Made by a program: the position numbers and the translations under genes
Source of the DNA: Oceanospirillales bacterium
GTDB taxonomy: Bacteria; Pseudomonadota; Gammaproteobacteria; Pseudomonadales; Balneatricaceae
Direction: 5' to 3'
NCBI GenBank assembly: GCA_018223185.1
Contig: JAAEYW010000026.1
Coordinates: 1 to 64,000, forward strand
DNA: 64,000 bases
In this document: piece after piece, positions 51,261 to 61,518 of the stretch
How positions within the stretch are numbered: position 1 is the stretch's first letter
Layout: every line of letters begins with the position of its first letter
The notes under the pieces: generated by a model
Database searches by the model: none
What the model was told of the DNA's origin: nothing
The model's input: only the letters and a program-made list of their open reading frames with translations

Positions 51261-52934
51261 ATGAACGATACCCGCCACGACGCGAGTCGCATTATTAAAG
51301 CGCCAACCGGCACCGAACTGAGCTGTAAGAGCTGGCTGACCGAAGCGCCGATGCGAATGCTGATGAATAACCTGCACCCGGACGTTGCTGAGAAGCCGGA
51401 GGATCTGGTGGTTTACGGTGGCATCGGCCGTGCAGCACGCAACTGGGCGTGCTATGACAAGATTATTGAGGTACTGCAGCGATTGGAAGAGGATGAAACG
51501 CTGCTGGTTCAGTCCGGTAAACCGGTGGGGGTGTTTAAAACCCATGCTGATGCCCCGCGTGTTCTGATTGCCAACTCCAATCTGGTGCCTCACTGGGCGA
51601 CCTGGGAGCACTTCAACGAATTAGATAAGCAGGGCCTGATGATGTACGGCCAGATGACGGCCGGATCATGGGTATATATCGGTTCACAGGGGATTGTGCA
51701 GGGGACTTACGAGACCTTTGCTGCGATGGCGAAAAAACATTTTGATGGTGATGCCTCCGGTAAATGGGTGTTGACTGGTGGTCTGGGAGGTATGGGCGGT
51801 GCTCAGCCACTGGCGGCAACCATGGCCGGGTTCTCCTGTATAGCCGTTGAGTGCGATGAGACCCACATCGATTTTCGTCTGCGGACCCGCTATGTAGATA
51901 AGAAAGCTTATACTCTGGATGAAGCGCTGGGCATGATCGAGAGCGCTAAAGCCAACGGCGAAGTGGTTTCTGTGGGCTTGCTGGGTAACTGCGCGGATAT
52001 CTTCCCGGAGATTGTTGAACGGGGTATCACACCTGATGTGGTGACTGACCAGACCAGTGCTCATGATCCGCTGAACGGTTATCTGCCGAAGGGCTGGACT
52101 CTTGAGTATGCCGCACAAATGCGCCTTAAAGATGAAGCGGCGGTGATCGATGCGGCAAAAGAATCCATGGCTATTCAGGTACGTGCGATGCTGACACTGC
52201 AAAGTCAGGGCGCAGCCACCACAGACTATGGTAACAACATCCGTCAGATGGCTTTTGAAAAAGGGGTTGAGAACGCCTTCGACTTCCCCGGGTTTGTTCC
52301 TGCTTATATCCGGCCGCTGTTCTGTGAGGGGATAGGACCCTTCCGCTGGGTGGCTCTGTCCGGTGATCCGGAAGATATCTATAAAACCGATCAGAAAGTG
52401 AAAGAGCTGATTCCGGATGATAAGCATCTGCATAACTGGCTGGATATGGCGCGTGAGCGAATCGCTTTTCAGGGCTTACCCGCGCGGATCTGCTGGGTGG
52501 GGCTGAAAGATCGTCAGCGTCTGGCGCTGGCCTTTAACGAGATGGTCAGAAAGGGAGAGTTGAAAGCGCCGGTGGTGATCGGCCGTGACCATCTCGATTC
52601 AGGTTCGGTTGCCAGTCCAAACCGGGAAACTGAAGCGATGCTGGATGGCTCCGATGCGGTTTCAGACTGGCCGCTGCTGAATGCCCTGTTGAATACCGCC
52701 GGTGGTGCCACCTGGGTGTCTCTGCACCATGGTGGTGGTGTGGGCATGGGTTTCAGTCAGCATGCGGGTGTGGTGATTGTTGCCGATGGTAGCGATGCTG
52801 CAGAGAAGCGTCTGGCGCGGGTACTTCGCAATGATCCGGCTACCGGTGTGATGCGTCATGCCGATGCAGGTTATGATATAGCCATCGATTGTGCCCGGGA
52901 GCAGGGGCTGGATCTGCCGATGCTGAATAAATAA
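51261..52934 (+). CDS. hutU: Urocanate hydratase
   Basis: NAD-dependent lyase that converts urocanate to imidazolonepropionate. 557 residues, the family length. It has [11 protein letters not shown] at the start, the NAD-binding [20 protein letters not shown] near 173, and the active-site Cys in [20 protein letters not shown] near 412, followed by [19 protein letters not shown] and [18 protein letters not shown]. It lies six bases after hutG with AGGATAAG as binding site. Confidence 0.98.
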   Translation: MNDTRHDASRIIKAPTGTELSCKSWLTEAPMRMLMNNLHPDVAEKPEDLVVYGGIGRAARNWACYDKIIEVLQRLEEDETLLVQSGKPVGVFKTHADAPRVLIANSNLVPHWATWEHFNELDKQGLMMYGQMTAGSWVYIGSQGIVQGTYETFAAMAKKHFDGDASGKWVLTGGLGGMGGAQPLAATMAGFSCIAVECDETHIDFRLRTRYVDKKAYTLDEALGMIESAKANGEVVSVGLLGNCADIFPEIVERGITPDVVTDQTSAHDPLNGYLPKGWTLEYAAQMRLKDEAAVIDAAKESMAIQVRAMLTLQSQGAATTDYGNNIRQMAFEKGVENAFDFPGFVPAYIRPLFCEGIGPFRWVALSGDPEDIYKTDQKVKELIPDDKHLHNWLDMARERIAFQGLPARICWVGLKDRQRLALAFNEMVRKGELKAPVVIGRDHLDSGSVASPNRETEAMLDGSDAVSDWPLLNALLNTAGGATWVSLHHGGGVGMGFSQHAGVVIVADGSDAAEKRLARVLRNDPATGVMRHADAGYDIAIDCAREQGLDLPMLNK

Positions 52935-53031
52935 TAAATCAACTATAACGAATAGTGTATTGCTCATCGGGCCTGACAACTATCAGGCCCGGTACGATGC
53001 AGGCGATAATCATTTTTTAGGAACTATCCTG

Positions 53032-54564
53032 ATGTATCAACTTACTGTTAAACCGGGTCAGCTGACACTGGCTCAGTTACGCCGGGTGACTCATGAACCG
53101 GTAGAGCTATCCCTGGATGCGAGCTGTCACGAGGCGATCCATGCCAGTAGTGCCGCGGTCGAAAGGGTGATTGAAGAGGGGCGGGTTGTTTACGGTATTA
53201 ACACCGGTTTTGGTCTGCTGGCGAACACCCGTATCGCCGTTGAAGATCTGGCGCTGCTGCAGCGCAGTATTGTGTTGTCTCATGCTGCCGGTGTGGGTGC
53301 TCTGATGTCAGAGTCGACAGTACGACTGATGATGACCCTGAAAATCAATTCGCTGGCCCGCGGTTTCTCCGGGATTCGCCTGGAAGTTATTGAAGCACTG
53401 ATAAAGCTGGTAAACGCAGAGGTTTACCCCTGTGTACCACAGAAAGGCTCGGTTGGGGCCTCCGGTGATCTGGCACCGCTGGCGCATATGAGTACCGTGC
53501 TTTTGGGTGAAGGTGAAGTGACTTATAAGGGTGAGCGCATGTCGGGGGCTGATGGCCTGCGAATCGCCGGGCTCGATCCGGTGGCTCTGGCACCGAAAGA
53601 GGGACTGGCGCTGCTGAATGGCACGCAGGCTTCTACCGCATTTGCTCTGGAAGGCCTCTTTGCTGCCGAAGATCTGTTTGCGGCGGCGATTATCTCCGGA
53701 TCGCTGTCTGTGGAAGCGGCACTGGGTAGTCGTCGGCCGTTTGATCCCCGGGTGCATGAGGTGCGTGGTCAGCAGGGGCAGATTGATGCGGCTATCGCAT
53801 ACCGCCATCTGCTGGATGAACGCTCTGAAATCGGTGACTCCCATGAAGGGTGTGAAAAGGTTCAGGACCCGTATTCATTGCGCTGTCAGCCTCAGGTCAT
53901 GGGTGCCTGTCTGCAACAGATCCGTCAGGCGGCTGAGGTGTTGCTGATAGAAGCCAATGCGGTGTCTGATAATCCGTTGGTGTTTATCGAAACTGATGAG
54001 TTTATTTCCGCCGGTAACTTTCATGCTGAACCGGTTGCGATGGCTGCAGATAATCTGGCCCTGGCCATTGCCGAGATCGGGTCGCTGTCTGAACGGAGGA
54101 TGGCACTGCTGATCGATTCAAATCTGAGTAAACTTCCGCCGTTTCTGGTTAATAATGGCGGCGTTAACTCCGGTTTTATGATCGCTCAGGTCACCGGCGC
54201 GGCCCTGGCTTCTGAGAACAAATCACTGGCACATCCCGCCAGCGTTGACAGTCTGCCAACCTCGGCCAATCAGGAAGACCATGTATCAATGGCCACCTTC
54301 GCCGCTCGCCGGTTAAAGGATATGGCGGATAATACGGCGGGTATTCTGGCGGTTGAACTGCTGGCCGCTTGTCAGGGTGTCGATTTCCGTGCACCGCTAA
54401 AGTCTTCAGAGCGGGTTGAAGCGGCTAAAGCTCAGCTGCGTGAGGTGGTATCTTTCTACGATAAAGACCGATACTTCTCGCCGGATATCGAGAATGCCAA
54501 ACAGCTGATTCAGAGCGCTGCCTATAATAGCTACATGCCGCCGCAGCTGCTGCCGAGCGTCTAA
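53032..54564 (+). CDS. hutH: Histidine ammonia-lyase
   Basis: First enzyme of the pathway; removes ammonia from histidine to give urocanate. About 510 residues. The Ala-Ser-Gly that cyclises to the MIO electrophile is in [20 protein letters not shown] near 145. Also seen are [41 protein letters not shown], and [17 protein letters not shown] 53032 has TAGGA upstream and fits the family start; the frame is open back to 52960. Last gene of the operon, 97 bases after hutU. No hut transporter gene is linked. Confidence 0.97.
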   Translation: MYQLTVKPGQLTLAQLRRVTHEPVELSLDASCHEAIHASSAAVERVIEEGRVVYGINTGFGLLANTRIAVEDLALLQRSIVLSHAAGVGALMSESTVRLMMTLKINSLARGFSGIRLEVIEALIKLVNAEVYPCVPQKGSVGASGDLAPLAHMSTVLLGEGEVTYKGERMSGADGLRIAGLDPVALAPKEGLALLNGTQASTAFALEGLFAAEDLFAAAIISGSLSVEAALGSRRPFDPRVHEVRGQQGQIDAAIAYRHLLDERSEIGDSHEGCEKVQDPYSLRCQPQVMGACLQQIRQAAEVLLIEANAVSDNPLVFIETDEFISAGNFHAEPVAMAADNLALAIAEIGSLSERRMALLIDSNLSKLPPFLVNNGGVNSGFMIAQVTGAALASENKSLAHPASVDSLPTSANQEDHVSMATFAARRLKDMADNTAGILAVELLAACQGVDFRAPLKSSERVEAAKAQLREVVSFYDKDRYFSPDIENAKQLIQSAAYNSYMPPQLLPSV

Positions 54565-54992
54565 ACAGCACGATATTTACAGGGCTGTCATGACGCTATC
54601 AGATGATTTCCGTGAGCGTCGTGGCACAACTGTTTCAGGTGATCCTGATCAGAACAAGTCAAAAGGCAGCCCTTTTTTCCACTCTGTTTGTCTTCTTATT
54701 TGAGCGCTAGAACCACTACACTTTTTCCGCTGTAGTGGGTTGTGCTTTCTATCTGTCTATCTATCTATTTCTCTATTTCTCTATTTCTCTATTTCTTTAT
54801 TTCACGATTCTGCTTTAGCTCCCGGACCGAAAGTCATGCTCATTTATAGTTTTTATATGAGGTGAACGTGAAGGTCAGCGTTTCATCATGTAAATTCTTC
54901 AGGTTAAAGGCACAGAAACAGCGGGTAAATTGACAGGCGAAAGTTTATTATATATAAACTGATTCATAAATAATAAAAAATGAGATGTCGTG
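54565..54992. other. Intergenic region hutH to AraC gene, 428 bases
   Basis: No gene seen. It contains an 8-base tandem repeat (listed) preceded by a short TCTA/TCTG run. AGGGCTGTC (54580) and GGCAGCCC with a T run (54665) could pair only over a long distance, so no clear terminator for hutH is called. The last 50 bases before the AraC gene are very AT-rich, as for a promoter. Confidence 0.5.
54766..54805. repeat. 8-base tandem repeat, five units
   Basis: TATTTCTC three times, then TATTTCTT and TATTTCAC, directly preceded by CTAT-type tetranucleotide repeats. It lies about 190 bases before the AraC-family gene. Such runs can slip during replication. Confidence 0.85.
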
Positions 54993-55949
54993 ATGTTTAA
55001 CGAAGTGCTGCAGGGGAGTGCCATATATCAGGCACAGGATCCCCAGGTTATATCCGATTACGTTAATCAACATATAGGATCCCACCGAATCTCCGTTAAA
55101 GGGGATTGCGATCAGAAAGCGTCAATCTGGCACCGTAATTTTTCTAATGTTGCGCTTTCACGGATAACCTATGGCGGTAATGTCAGAGTACAGTCAGCCG
55201 ATCTGGAAGACATCTACCACCTGCAGATAGTCACCCGCGGTGTATGCGACTGGAGTCTGGCCGATAAAGATTTAAGAATCAGTGCCGGAGAGGTTTTGCT
55301 GCTTAACCCTAATGATAAGGTTGACCTCAATTACTCTGCTGATTGCGAGAAAGTGATTGTTAAAATTCCTAAAAGCGTCATGATCTCTGCGTTGGCCGAA
55401 AAAGTCGCTTACCTTCCAAAGGAAGGGGTGAAATTTGATCATGCGGTACGTAAAACGGCGGATCACCGTTCTCTGATTCATCTTCTTGAACTGATTTTTA
55501 TGGAAGCTGAAGCGTCTCAGTCAGACTTTTCGCATCTGGCACCTTACAGCAGCCTTCTGGCGGTGAAACTACTGGACTGTTTTTCCAATAACATTCAGAT
55601 CCCCGATGAGGTTCAGGCACCTCACTGTTTTTCTGTAATCGACAGTTACATTGCAGACCACATTAAAGATGACCTCTCCATTGACGATTTGGCTACGCTC
55701 AGCAGAGTCAGTCAGCGCACCCTCTATAATATCTTTGCCCGGCATAAGTCAGTGACGCCTATGCACTATATAAAGCAGCAGAAGCTCATGCATGTTCATA
55801 AAATGTTGCAGGACGGTGAGGGCGGTTGCCGCAATGTGACTGAGGTTGCTCTGGATTTTGGCTTCATGCATCTGGGACGCTTTTCCAGCGAGTATCGTAA
55901 AATGTTCGGCGAGCTGCCCTCTGAAACGTTGAAAAAGAGAAGCCATTAG
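54993..55949 (+). CDS. AraC-family transcription regulator
   Basis: About 318 residues. The N-terminal part resembles the AraC_binding_2 cupin-like domain of catabolic regulators (YHLQIVTRGVCDWSLADKDL, GEVLLLNPNDKVDLNYSA). The C-terminal 100 residues hold the double HTH: HIKDDLSIDDLATLSRVSQR and TLYNIFARHKSVTPMHYIKQ, then VTEVALDFGFMHLGRFSSEY and RKMFGELPSETLKKR, the family signature. This type (BenR/XylS, AndR-like) usually activates aromatic-acid catabolism, so the liv/meta-cleavage genes nearby are possible targets. ATG 54993 or GTG 54990. Confidence 0.88.
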   Translation: MFNEVLQGSAIYQAQDPQVISDYVNQHIGSHRISVKGDCDQKASIWHRNFSNVALSRITYGGNVRVQSADLEDIYHLQIVTRGVCDWSLADKDLRISAGEVLLLNPNDKVDLNYSADCEKVIVKIPKSVMISALAEKVAYLPKEGVKFDHAVRKTADHRSLIHLLELIFMEAEASQSDFSHLAPYSSLLAVKLLDCFSNNIQIPDEVQAPHCFSVIDSYIADHIKDDLSIDDLATLSRVSQRTLYNIFARHKSVTPMHYIKQQKLMHVHKMLQDGEGGCRNVTEVALDFGFMHLGRFSSEYRKMFGELPSETLKKRSH

Positions 55950-55970
55950 GCTTTTTTCAGATCATTTTTC

Positions 55971-56000
55971 TGGGTACTAACTGGGTACTCTCCAGGTACT
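55971..56000. repeat. Helically phased GGTACT direct repeats
   Basis: TGGGTACT, TGGGTACT and AGGTACT at 55971, 55982 and 55994, spaced 11 and 12 bases. It lies between the AraC stop and its terminator. Confidence 0.5.
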
Positions 56001-56016
56001 ACAGGCTATTAATAAT

Positions 56017-56041
56017 CAGGCACCTCAGGGTGCCTTTTTTG
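56017..56041 (+). terminator. Rho-independent terminator of the AraC gene
   Basis: GGCACC-TCAG-GGTGCC followed by six T. Confidence 0.88.
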
Positions 56042-56076
56042 ATACTTCTGAACACTATAGATCTGAAGACTGAGAC

Positions 56077-56880
56077 CTAAATATAGCCTCTCAGCTGTTG
56101 TGTTGCTGCCTGACAGGCACTGAGAACAGCCTGCTCATAGACGCTGCCTTTATCGACCGGCGTATCACTGGTTTGACCGAGCAGATTGATGATAGAGCTG
56201 ATATTGTTATCAGCATCAAAGATGGGGGCGCTGACGACGTTAATATCGGGTAAATAGTCCTGTGTGAACCGGCAAATTTTTTCCTCTCTGATGTCTGCAA
56301 GCAGTTTTATAAAATCACTTTTGTTCAGGGGTTTACCCATATGTCTGGGCAGAGCCGGGGGGTTGTCGAAGAATTCATCGATGATTTCCTGGCGTCTTTT
56401 GTCCGGCAGAAACGCCAGAAATATGCGGCCAGAGGCTGAAGTAAAAGGCGACAATTGTGATCCGAGACGAATATTGACGTTGAGGGAACGGCTGGAATCA
56501 AGCCATTTAATGACCAGCGGGTAGTTACCGTTCCAGATCGCTACGGTGATGGTCCTGTCGTATTCCCGATGCAGCTTTTCTGCACAGTGGAAAGCGCTCT
56601 GGATCGGATCAATCAGACGTAAAGCGGAGATGCCTATTTTAAGACTGCTGGTGGCAAGTGTGTATTTTGAGTCACTCTGCTGACTGATGTAGCCCAGTTT
56701 TACCAGGCTGACCAGATATTTATGTAACCGGCTGGGAGACATCTCAGCAAGCTCAGCGAGCGCTTTTAAGGTAACAGGCTTACCATATTCTGCAATGTGC
56801 TCCAGAATTTTAAGGCCAAGTTCTAATGAGCTGATACCCTGTTTGTGATCTTTTGGAATGGTAATCGTTGTGTCGATCAT
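56077..56880 (-). CDS. IclR-family transcription regulator
   Basis: 267 residues. An N-terminal winged HTH (LGLKILEHIAEYGKPVTLKA, LAELAEMSPSRLHKYLVSLV, LGYISQQ) and a C-terminal IclR effector domain (LPLVIKWLDSS-like strand, SPFTSASGRIFLAFLP, CRFTQDYLPDINVVSAPIFD). It is on the minus strand 60 bases after the last ABC transporter gene, so it may be cotranscribed with it and regulate it or the divergent meta-cleavage genes. The effector is not predictable; aromatic acids or their cleavage products are typical. The last part is close to convergence with the AraC gene. Confidence 0.9.
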   Translation of the reverse strand: MIDTTITIPKDHKQGISSLELGLKILEHIAEYGKPVTLKALAELAEMSPSRLHKYLVSLVKLGYISQQSDSKYTLATSSLKIGISALRLIDPIQSAFHCAEKLHREYDRTITVAIWNGNYPLVIKWLDSSRSLNVNIRLGSQLSPFTSASGRIFLAFLPDKRRQEIIDEFFDNPPALPRHMGKPLNKSDFIKLLADIREEKICRFTQDYLPDINVVSAPIFDADNNISSIINLLGQTSDTPVDKGSVYEQAVLSACQAATQQLRGYI

Positions 56881-56941
56881 ACAGTGCTTCTTTCCTTATA
56901 GCAGGAGGCCTTTACTATCTGTCAGGCCCCCCGCTATCGTA

Positions 56942-57652
56942 TTAGACTGCCAGGCTTTGTTCAATAAACTCTTTATTATCATCCAGCGATTGGGAGTCGC
57001 CCTGAAACATCACTTTTCCTTTAACAATCAGGATATGTTTCTCACAGAGTTTATTCAGTACTTTAATATTTTTATCAACGATAATGGTCGATACGCCGGA
57101 GTCTTTGATCTGTCTGATTACCTGCCAGATCTCTTTACGAATTAACGGTGCAAGTCCCTCAGTTGCTTCGTCGAGGATCAGCAGGTCCGGGTTGGTCAGC
57201 AAAGCGCGGCCTATTGCCAGCATCTGCTGTTCACCACCGGACAGCTGTGTGCCTTTATTGGTCAGTCGCTCTGTCAGGCGGGGAAAAACGTCAAGCACCT
57301 GATCATAGGTCCAGTTAGCTTCACCCCGTGAATTTTTTCTGGCAGCCATCTGCAGATGCTCTTTCACTGTCAGATTGTGGAACATGCCCCGTCCCTCCGG
57401 AACATAGGCGATATCCTGGCGCATCCGTTTCCAGGTGGGCAGGCGGGTGATATCGTCTCCTTTGTAAATGACCGAGCCGCTCCGTGGTGGCGCGATACCG
57501 AGAATTGACTTAAGGGTAGTAGATTTTCCCATGCCATTACGGCCCATAATACTGACCGTTTCCCCCACCTTAATATCAAAGGAAACGCCATGAAGAATAT
57601 GGCTTTCGCCGTACAGGGTTTGCAGGCCGTGAACCTCAAGAATATTCTGCAT
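56942..57652 (-). CDS. livF: ABC importer ATPase, LivF type
   Basis: 236 residues. ATP-binding subunit of a branched-chain amino acid/amide-type (HAAT) importer. It has Walker A MGRNGMGKSTTLKSILG near 38, the signature LSGGEQQMLAIGRAL near 136, Walker B LLILDEATEGLAP near 158, and the LivF-like APPRSGSVIYKGDDITRLPT. The H-loop, normally His, reads VDKNIKVL (Asn or Lys). It lies two bases after livG. The substrate is decided by the binding protein. Confidence 0.93.
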   Translation of the reverse strand: MQNILEVHGLQTLYGESHILHGVSFDIKVGETVSIMGRNGMGKSTTLKSILGIAPPRSGSVIYKGDDITRLPTWKRMRQDIAYVPEGRGMFHNLTVKEHLQMAARKNSRGEANWTYDQVLDVFPRLTERLTNKGTQLSGGEQQMLAIGRALLTNPDLLILDEATEGLAPLIRKEIWQVIRQIKDSGVSTIIVDKNIKVLNKLCEKHILIVKGKVMFQGDSQSLDDNKEFIEQSLAV

Positions 57653-57654
57653 TG

Positions 57655-58413
57655 TTAAAATACCTCGTCATCATTTCCGAGATAAGCATCCTGAACAAGC
57701 GGGTTGTTGCGGATATTTTCAACGGTATCGGTTATTAAGTGCTGGCCATCGACCATTACAGTCATCAGATCTGACAGTTCGAAAACAGCATCCATATCGT
57801 GTTCTACGAGTACAATGCAGTATTTCTTTTTAAGCTCTTTTAACAGGCTGATAATCGTTTGTGATTCTTCGTGGCCCATCCCTGCCATAGGCTCGTCTAA
57901 TAGCAGAACTTCAGGGGCTGTCGCGAGCACCATTGCGATTTCCAGCTGGCGCTGTTCACCGTAACTGACCTCTGTTGCCCGGGTATCTGCCCGTGCGGCT
58001 AAGCCGACCTGTTCAAGCGCTGACCGGGCTATCTCTGTGATCTGTCGGTTTTTACTGCGTTTTTTGAACAGGTTAAAACTACCCCCCATCCGTTGTTGTG
58101 CTGCGATACAGCAGTTTTCCAGACAGGTTGCGTTATGGAAAATATTGGTCTTCTGAAAGCTGCGACCAATACCCGCACGGCAAAACTCATAACTCTTCAG
58201 GTTGGTGATCGGTTTTCCGTGATACAGAATAACGCCGCTGGTGGCTGGATAGGCACCACACAAGGTATTTAACAGCGTGCTTTTACCTGCCCCATTGGGG
58301 CCGACAATGCTGTGCAGCTGTTTATCTTTGAACTGTATATTCAGCTCATTGAGTGCTTTCAGACCACCCCAGAATTTACACAGATTTTCGGCTTCAAGAA
58401 TTGTCTGACTCAT
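57655..58413 (-). CDS. livG: ABC importer ATPase, LivG type
   Basis: 252 residues. Second ATPase subunit: Walker A VGPNGAGKSTLLNTLCG near 38, ISYGEQRQLEIAMVL-type signature (VSYGEQRQLEIAMVLA) near 153, Walker B LLLDEPMAGMGHEES near 173, H-loop VLVEHDMDAVF. LivG-like features include AGIGRSFQKTNIFHNATCLE. Its start overlaps the livM stop as ATGA, so the two are translationally coupled. Confidence 0.95.
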   Translation of the reverse strand: MSQTILEAENLCKFWGGLKALNELNIQFKDKQLHSIVGPNGAGKSTLLNTLCGAYPATSGVILYHGKPITNLKSYEFCRAGIGRSFQKTNIFHNATCLENCCIAAQQRMGGSFNLFKKRSKNRQITEIARSALEQVGLAARADTRATEVSYGEQRQLEIAMVLATAPEVLLLDEPMAGMGHEESQTIISLLKELKKKYCIVLVEHDMDAVFELSDLMTVMVDGQHLITDTVENIRNNPLVQDAYLGNDDEVF

Positions 58414-59378
58414 GACCGTTTACCTCCGCTCAGAGTGTTGAGGAATCCTGCCATACCGTTTTTGAGGGTGAGTACCAGTGCAATAATCAGTGCACCCATA
58501 AAGAACATCCAGTACTCAGTCAGGTGTTCGATGAAGTAGTGCAGGCCTTCATACACAAAGCTGCCAATAATGGCGCCATAGATAGATCCCTGCCCACCCA
58601 GCAGTGCCATCACCAGCGCGGTAGCTGAAACGTCCCAGGACATCATGCTCGGATTAACAAAGCCAAACTGCAGGGCGAACAGATAACCGGCATAGGCCGC
58701 CAGTGATGAGGACAGGACATAGGCGATCAGGCGGAAATGGAAAATGTTGTAACCCAGTGCTGTGGCCCGGTCCGGGTTCTCTTTCAGCGCATCAATAACC
58801 CGTCCGAATGAGGAGTTCATGATGATTTTAAAGAACACGAAACAGTTAAAAAGTGACAGCAGGCACAGGTAGTAAAAATGGGTTTCATTTTCCAGATCCA
58901 GAAAGTTCAGACCGAAAATGCTGGTTTCCGGTTTGATGTAAACAAACAGACCATCCTGACCGCCATATTCAATTGAGTCGGCAAAGAAGTAGAAGCTCAT
59001 CTGCGCCAGAGCCAGGGTGATCATAATCATATAGATGCCACTGGTACGCAGGACAATCAGGCCCACGATCAGTGCAATAAAGCCACTGATCAGCATCACA
59101 TAGAAGGTATAAACCCAGAAGTTCACCGCCTCATATTCAGGCGCCAGAATGGTAAATATATAACCTCCCAGTCCGTAAAACATCGCATGTCCCAAGGTGA
59201 TCAGGCCGGTACGACCCACCAGATAATCCAGTGACATAACAAAAATCGCCAGGATGATGATGGTTGAGAATTTATTGATAAAAAAGGTGTTACCCTCGAG
59301 AAACAGAGGAATAAACAAACCGATAGCGAAGAAAAGATAGATAAAAATCTTTTCTGATTTATTAGAGAAAATGGACAT
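58410..59378 (-). CDS. livM: ABC importer permease, LivM type
   Basis: 322 residues, about nine hydrophobic helices. The LivM family signature is visible: SLDYLVGRTGLITLGHAMFYGLGGY, then TSGIYMIMITLALAQMSFYF and NPDRATALGYNIFHFRLIAYVLSSSLAAYAG, GSIYGAIIGSFV. Transmembrane half of the importer with LivH. It overlaps livG and lies 10 bases after livH. Confidence 0.94.
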   Translation of the reverse strand: MSIFSNKSEKIFIYLFFAIGLFIPLFLEGNTFFINKFSTIIILAIFVMSLDYLVGRTGLITLGHAMFYGLGGYIFTILAPEYEAVNFWVYTFYVMLISGFIALIVGLIVLRTSGIYMIMITLALAQMSFYFFADSIEYGGQDGLFVYIKPETSIFGLNFLDLENETHFYYLCLLSLFNCFVFFKIIMNSSFGRVIDALKENPDRATALGYNIFHFRLIAYVLSSSLAAYAGYLFALQFGFVNPSMMSWDVSATALVMALLGGQGSIYGAIIGSFVYEGLHYFIEHLTEYWMFFMGALIIALVLTLKNGMAGFLNTLSGGKRS

Positions 59379-59388
59379 AAGTAAATCC

Positions 59389-60252
59389 TCAGTTTTTGAA
59401 CAAGCCCTGAGGCTTGACTAACAGGATCAGTGCCATAAGCAGATAGATCGACATACTCGATATCTGCGGCAGAAGAACGGAGGCATAGGTATCTGCGATG
59501 CCGACAATCAGTGCTGCCACAAATGCACCTTTGATTGAACCCAGGCCGCCAATCACAACCACCACAAAGCAGGAGATCAGCACGTGTTCGCCCATGCCCG
59601 GAACCAGGCTGACGATGGGCGCTGAAACGATACCCGCGAGGGATGCGAGGAATACACCAATGGCAAATACGATGGTGAACAGTTTGCTGATATCAACACC
59701 GAGGTTTTCGACCATTGCCCGATCCGATTCACCCGCACGGATCATCATGCCCAGCCTGGTCTTATTGATGGTGAAGTACATGGTTGCTGCAACTACCAGA
59801 CAGAGCAGCGAGATAAACAGGCGATAAACCGGATATTCAACGATATCCGTCAGCTTTATTGAGCCTGACAGTATTTCAGGTACTTCGACCCCCAGAGGGT
59901 CATTGCCCCAGACAAAACTCTGGGTGGCGTTAAATACGAAGATCAGCCCCACTGTCAGCAGCACCTGATCCAGGTGGTCCCGTTTATAGAGATGTATGAT
60001 AAGGCATCTTTCTATGATGATGCCGATCACCAGTGCAATTGTGCCACTGATAATAAAGGCCAGCAGAAAGCTGTCTGTCAGAGTGGTGAAGTAGTAGGCA
60101 AGGTAGGCGCCAATCATATACATGGAGCCATGTGCCAGATTGAGAATGCCCATCACGCCAAACACCAGTGTGAGTCCTGAAGCTATCAGAAACAGTAATA
60201 GCCCGTACTGTACTCCGTTGAGGAGTTGTACCAGGAAAAGAGAAGTATCCAT
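59389..60252 (-). CDS. livH: ABC importer permease, LivH type
   Basis: 287 residues, about eight helices. It starts QLLNGVQYGLLLFLIASGLT and has LVFGVMGILNLAHGSMYMIGAYLAY, IRAGESDRAMVENLGVDISKLF (the EAA-like loop that docks to the ATPases), GGLGSIKGAFVAALIVG. This matches LivH-type permeases. It is separated from the binding-protein gene by an 82-base gap with a hairpin, as often seen where the binding protein is made in excess. Confidence 0.94.
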   Translation of the reverse strand: MDTSLFLVQLLNGVQYGLLLFLIASGLTLVFGVMGILNLAHGSMYMIGAYLAYYFTTLTDSFLLAFIISGTIALVIGIIIERCLIIHLYKRDHLDQVLLTVGLIFVFNATQSFVWGNDPLGVEVPEILSGSIKLTDIVEYPVYRLFISLLCLVVAATMYFTINKTRLGMMIRAGESDRAMVENLGVDISKLFTIVFAIGVFLASLAGIVSAPIVSLVPGMGEHVLISCFVVVVIGGLGSIKGAFVAALIVGIADTYASVLLPQISSMSIYLLMALILLVKPQGLFKN

Positions 60253-60288
60253 AATACCTGCCTAAAAAAGAGCCTTAAAAAACTCATG

Positions 60289-60310
60289 AAGGGCCTGTGC
60301 AAAGGCCCTT
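60289..60310 (-). terminator. Intercistronic hairpin between binding protein and permease genes
   Basis: AAGGGCC(T) and (A)GGCCCTT form an 8-base stem with a 6-base loop and no T run on the minus strand. It may stabilise the upstream binding-protein message or reduce readthrough into livH. Confidence 0.55.
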
Positions 60311-60333
60311 AATTGAGCTCCTGATAAGAAAAA

Positions 60334-61518
60334 TTACAGCTTGCAGCCGCGTGCAGGGTCTTCCAGACCTGCATATGATGTTTTCACTACAGTGTTCTGG
60401 CCATCTACGACCTTACGCAGGTAGATGGTCTGAATCGGGTTATGTGATTTTGAAAAGTGGAATGCACCGCGGGGGCTGTCAATTTCAAGCTGTCCCATCT
60501 GTTGAATCAGGGCTGCTTTATCTGCAGTGTTGCCATTCGTTGCTGTAACAGCATCAACAATCAGCTGACCGGCATCATACCCCTGTACCGCGAAAAGGTC
60601 GGCAGGCTTACCGTAGAGGGCTTCATAATCCTGGCGGAAGCTTTTATTCTTAGGAATATCCAGCGCATCGGCGTAGTGCAGGGTGGTAATAACGCCTTCG
60701 GCAGCAGGGCCTTGTGCCGTGGTGGTTCCCTCTGTCAGGAAGCCAGACCCCAGCAGAGGGATCTTACCTTTCAGTCCCATCGCATCGTAATCCTTAACAA
60801 ACTTCACCGCACCACCGCCGGCGAAGAAGACAAACACTGCATCGGGATTGATAGACGCGATCTCGGTCAGATAGGACTGAAACTCTGTTTTCGGGAATGG
60901 CACCAGCATCTGTTTAATCACTTCACCACCGGCCTTAGTGAAGGACTCATTAAAGGCCTCCAGCGACTCTTTACCAAAACCGTAGTTCCAGCTCATGGTG
61001 ACAATCTTTTTGTAACCCATGTCATACGCTTCTTTACCCATAGGGAAGGCGGTCTGCCATGAAGAGAAAGAGGTACGGAACACATTGGGCTGACAGAATG
61101 CACCGGTGGCTGCGTTAGCACCTGCATTAGGAATGATCATGATGGAGTCTTTACCTTTGATTGTTTTGATCATCCCCATCGCCACACCTGAGTGTACCGG
61201 GCCGATGACGAAATCAGCTTTCTGGTTATCTACCAGAGATGAGGTGATTTCGGGAGCACGAGCGGGCTTGGCTTCTGTGTCCATCTCAATCAATTCAACA
61301 GGCCGGCCAGCGATGGTATAGCCTTTCTCTTTTAATGCCTGCTTCAGACCGTTGCGGGTTGACTCGCCCAGTCCGGCATAAACACCACTGAACGGCAGCA
61401 TTACGCCCACTTTAATCGGATTACTGTCAGCAGCAATTGAGCCGGTGCTCATAGAGATCATGCATGCAGCGATGGTGGCGGGCAGAACTGACTGGAATAT
61501 CTTCTTTTTATTGTTCAT
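60334..61518 (-). CDS. HAAT-type periplasmic substrate-binding protein
   Basis: 394 residues. A signal peptide (about 1-29, ATIAACMISMSTGSIAA) and a Peripla_BP_6 fold: IKVGVMLPFSGVYAGLGEST, ADFVIGPVHSGVAMGMIKTI, MSWNYGFGKESLEAFNESFT, LTEIASINPDAVFVFFAGGG, FAVQGYDAGQLIVDAV. The closest look is to binding proteins for aromatic acids (benzoate/phenylpropanoid type) rather than LivJ/K for leucine, because the amino-acid-binding Ser/Thr pattern is not obvious and the neighbours are meta-cleavage genes. That is inference. First gene of the transporter operon. Confidence 0.88.
   Translation of the reverse strand: MNNKKKIFQSVLPATIAACMISMSTGSIAADSNPIKVGVMLPFSGVYAGLGESTRNGLKQALKEKGYTIAGRPVELIEMDTEAKPARAPEITSSLVDNQKADFVIGPVHSGVAMGMIKTIKGKDSIMIIPNAGANAATGAFCQPNVFRTSFSSWQTAFPMGKEAYDMGYKKIVTMSWNYGFGKESLEAFNESFTKAGGEVIKQMLVPFPKTEFQSYLTEIASINPDAVFVFFAGGGAVKFVKDYDAMGLKGKIPLLGSGFLTEGTTTAQGPAAEGVITTLHYADALDIPKNKSFRQDYEALYGKPADLFAVQGYDAGQLIVDAVTATNGNTADKAALIQQMGQLEIDSPRGAFHFSKSHNPIQTIYLRKVVDGQNTVVKTSYAGLEDPARGCKL

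Noticed and set aside
55971-56000. GGTACT direct repeats as an operator
   Set aside because: They lie in the 3' region between two convergent genes with no promoter to control; reported only as a repeat.
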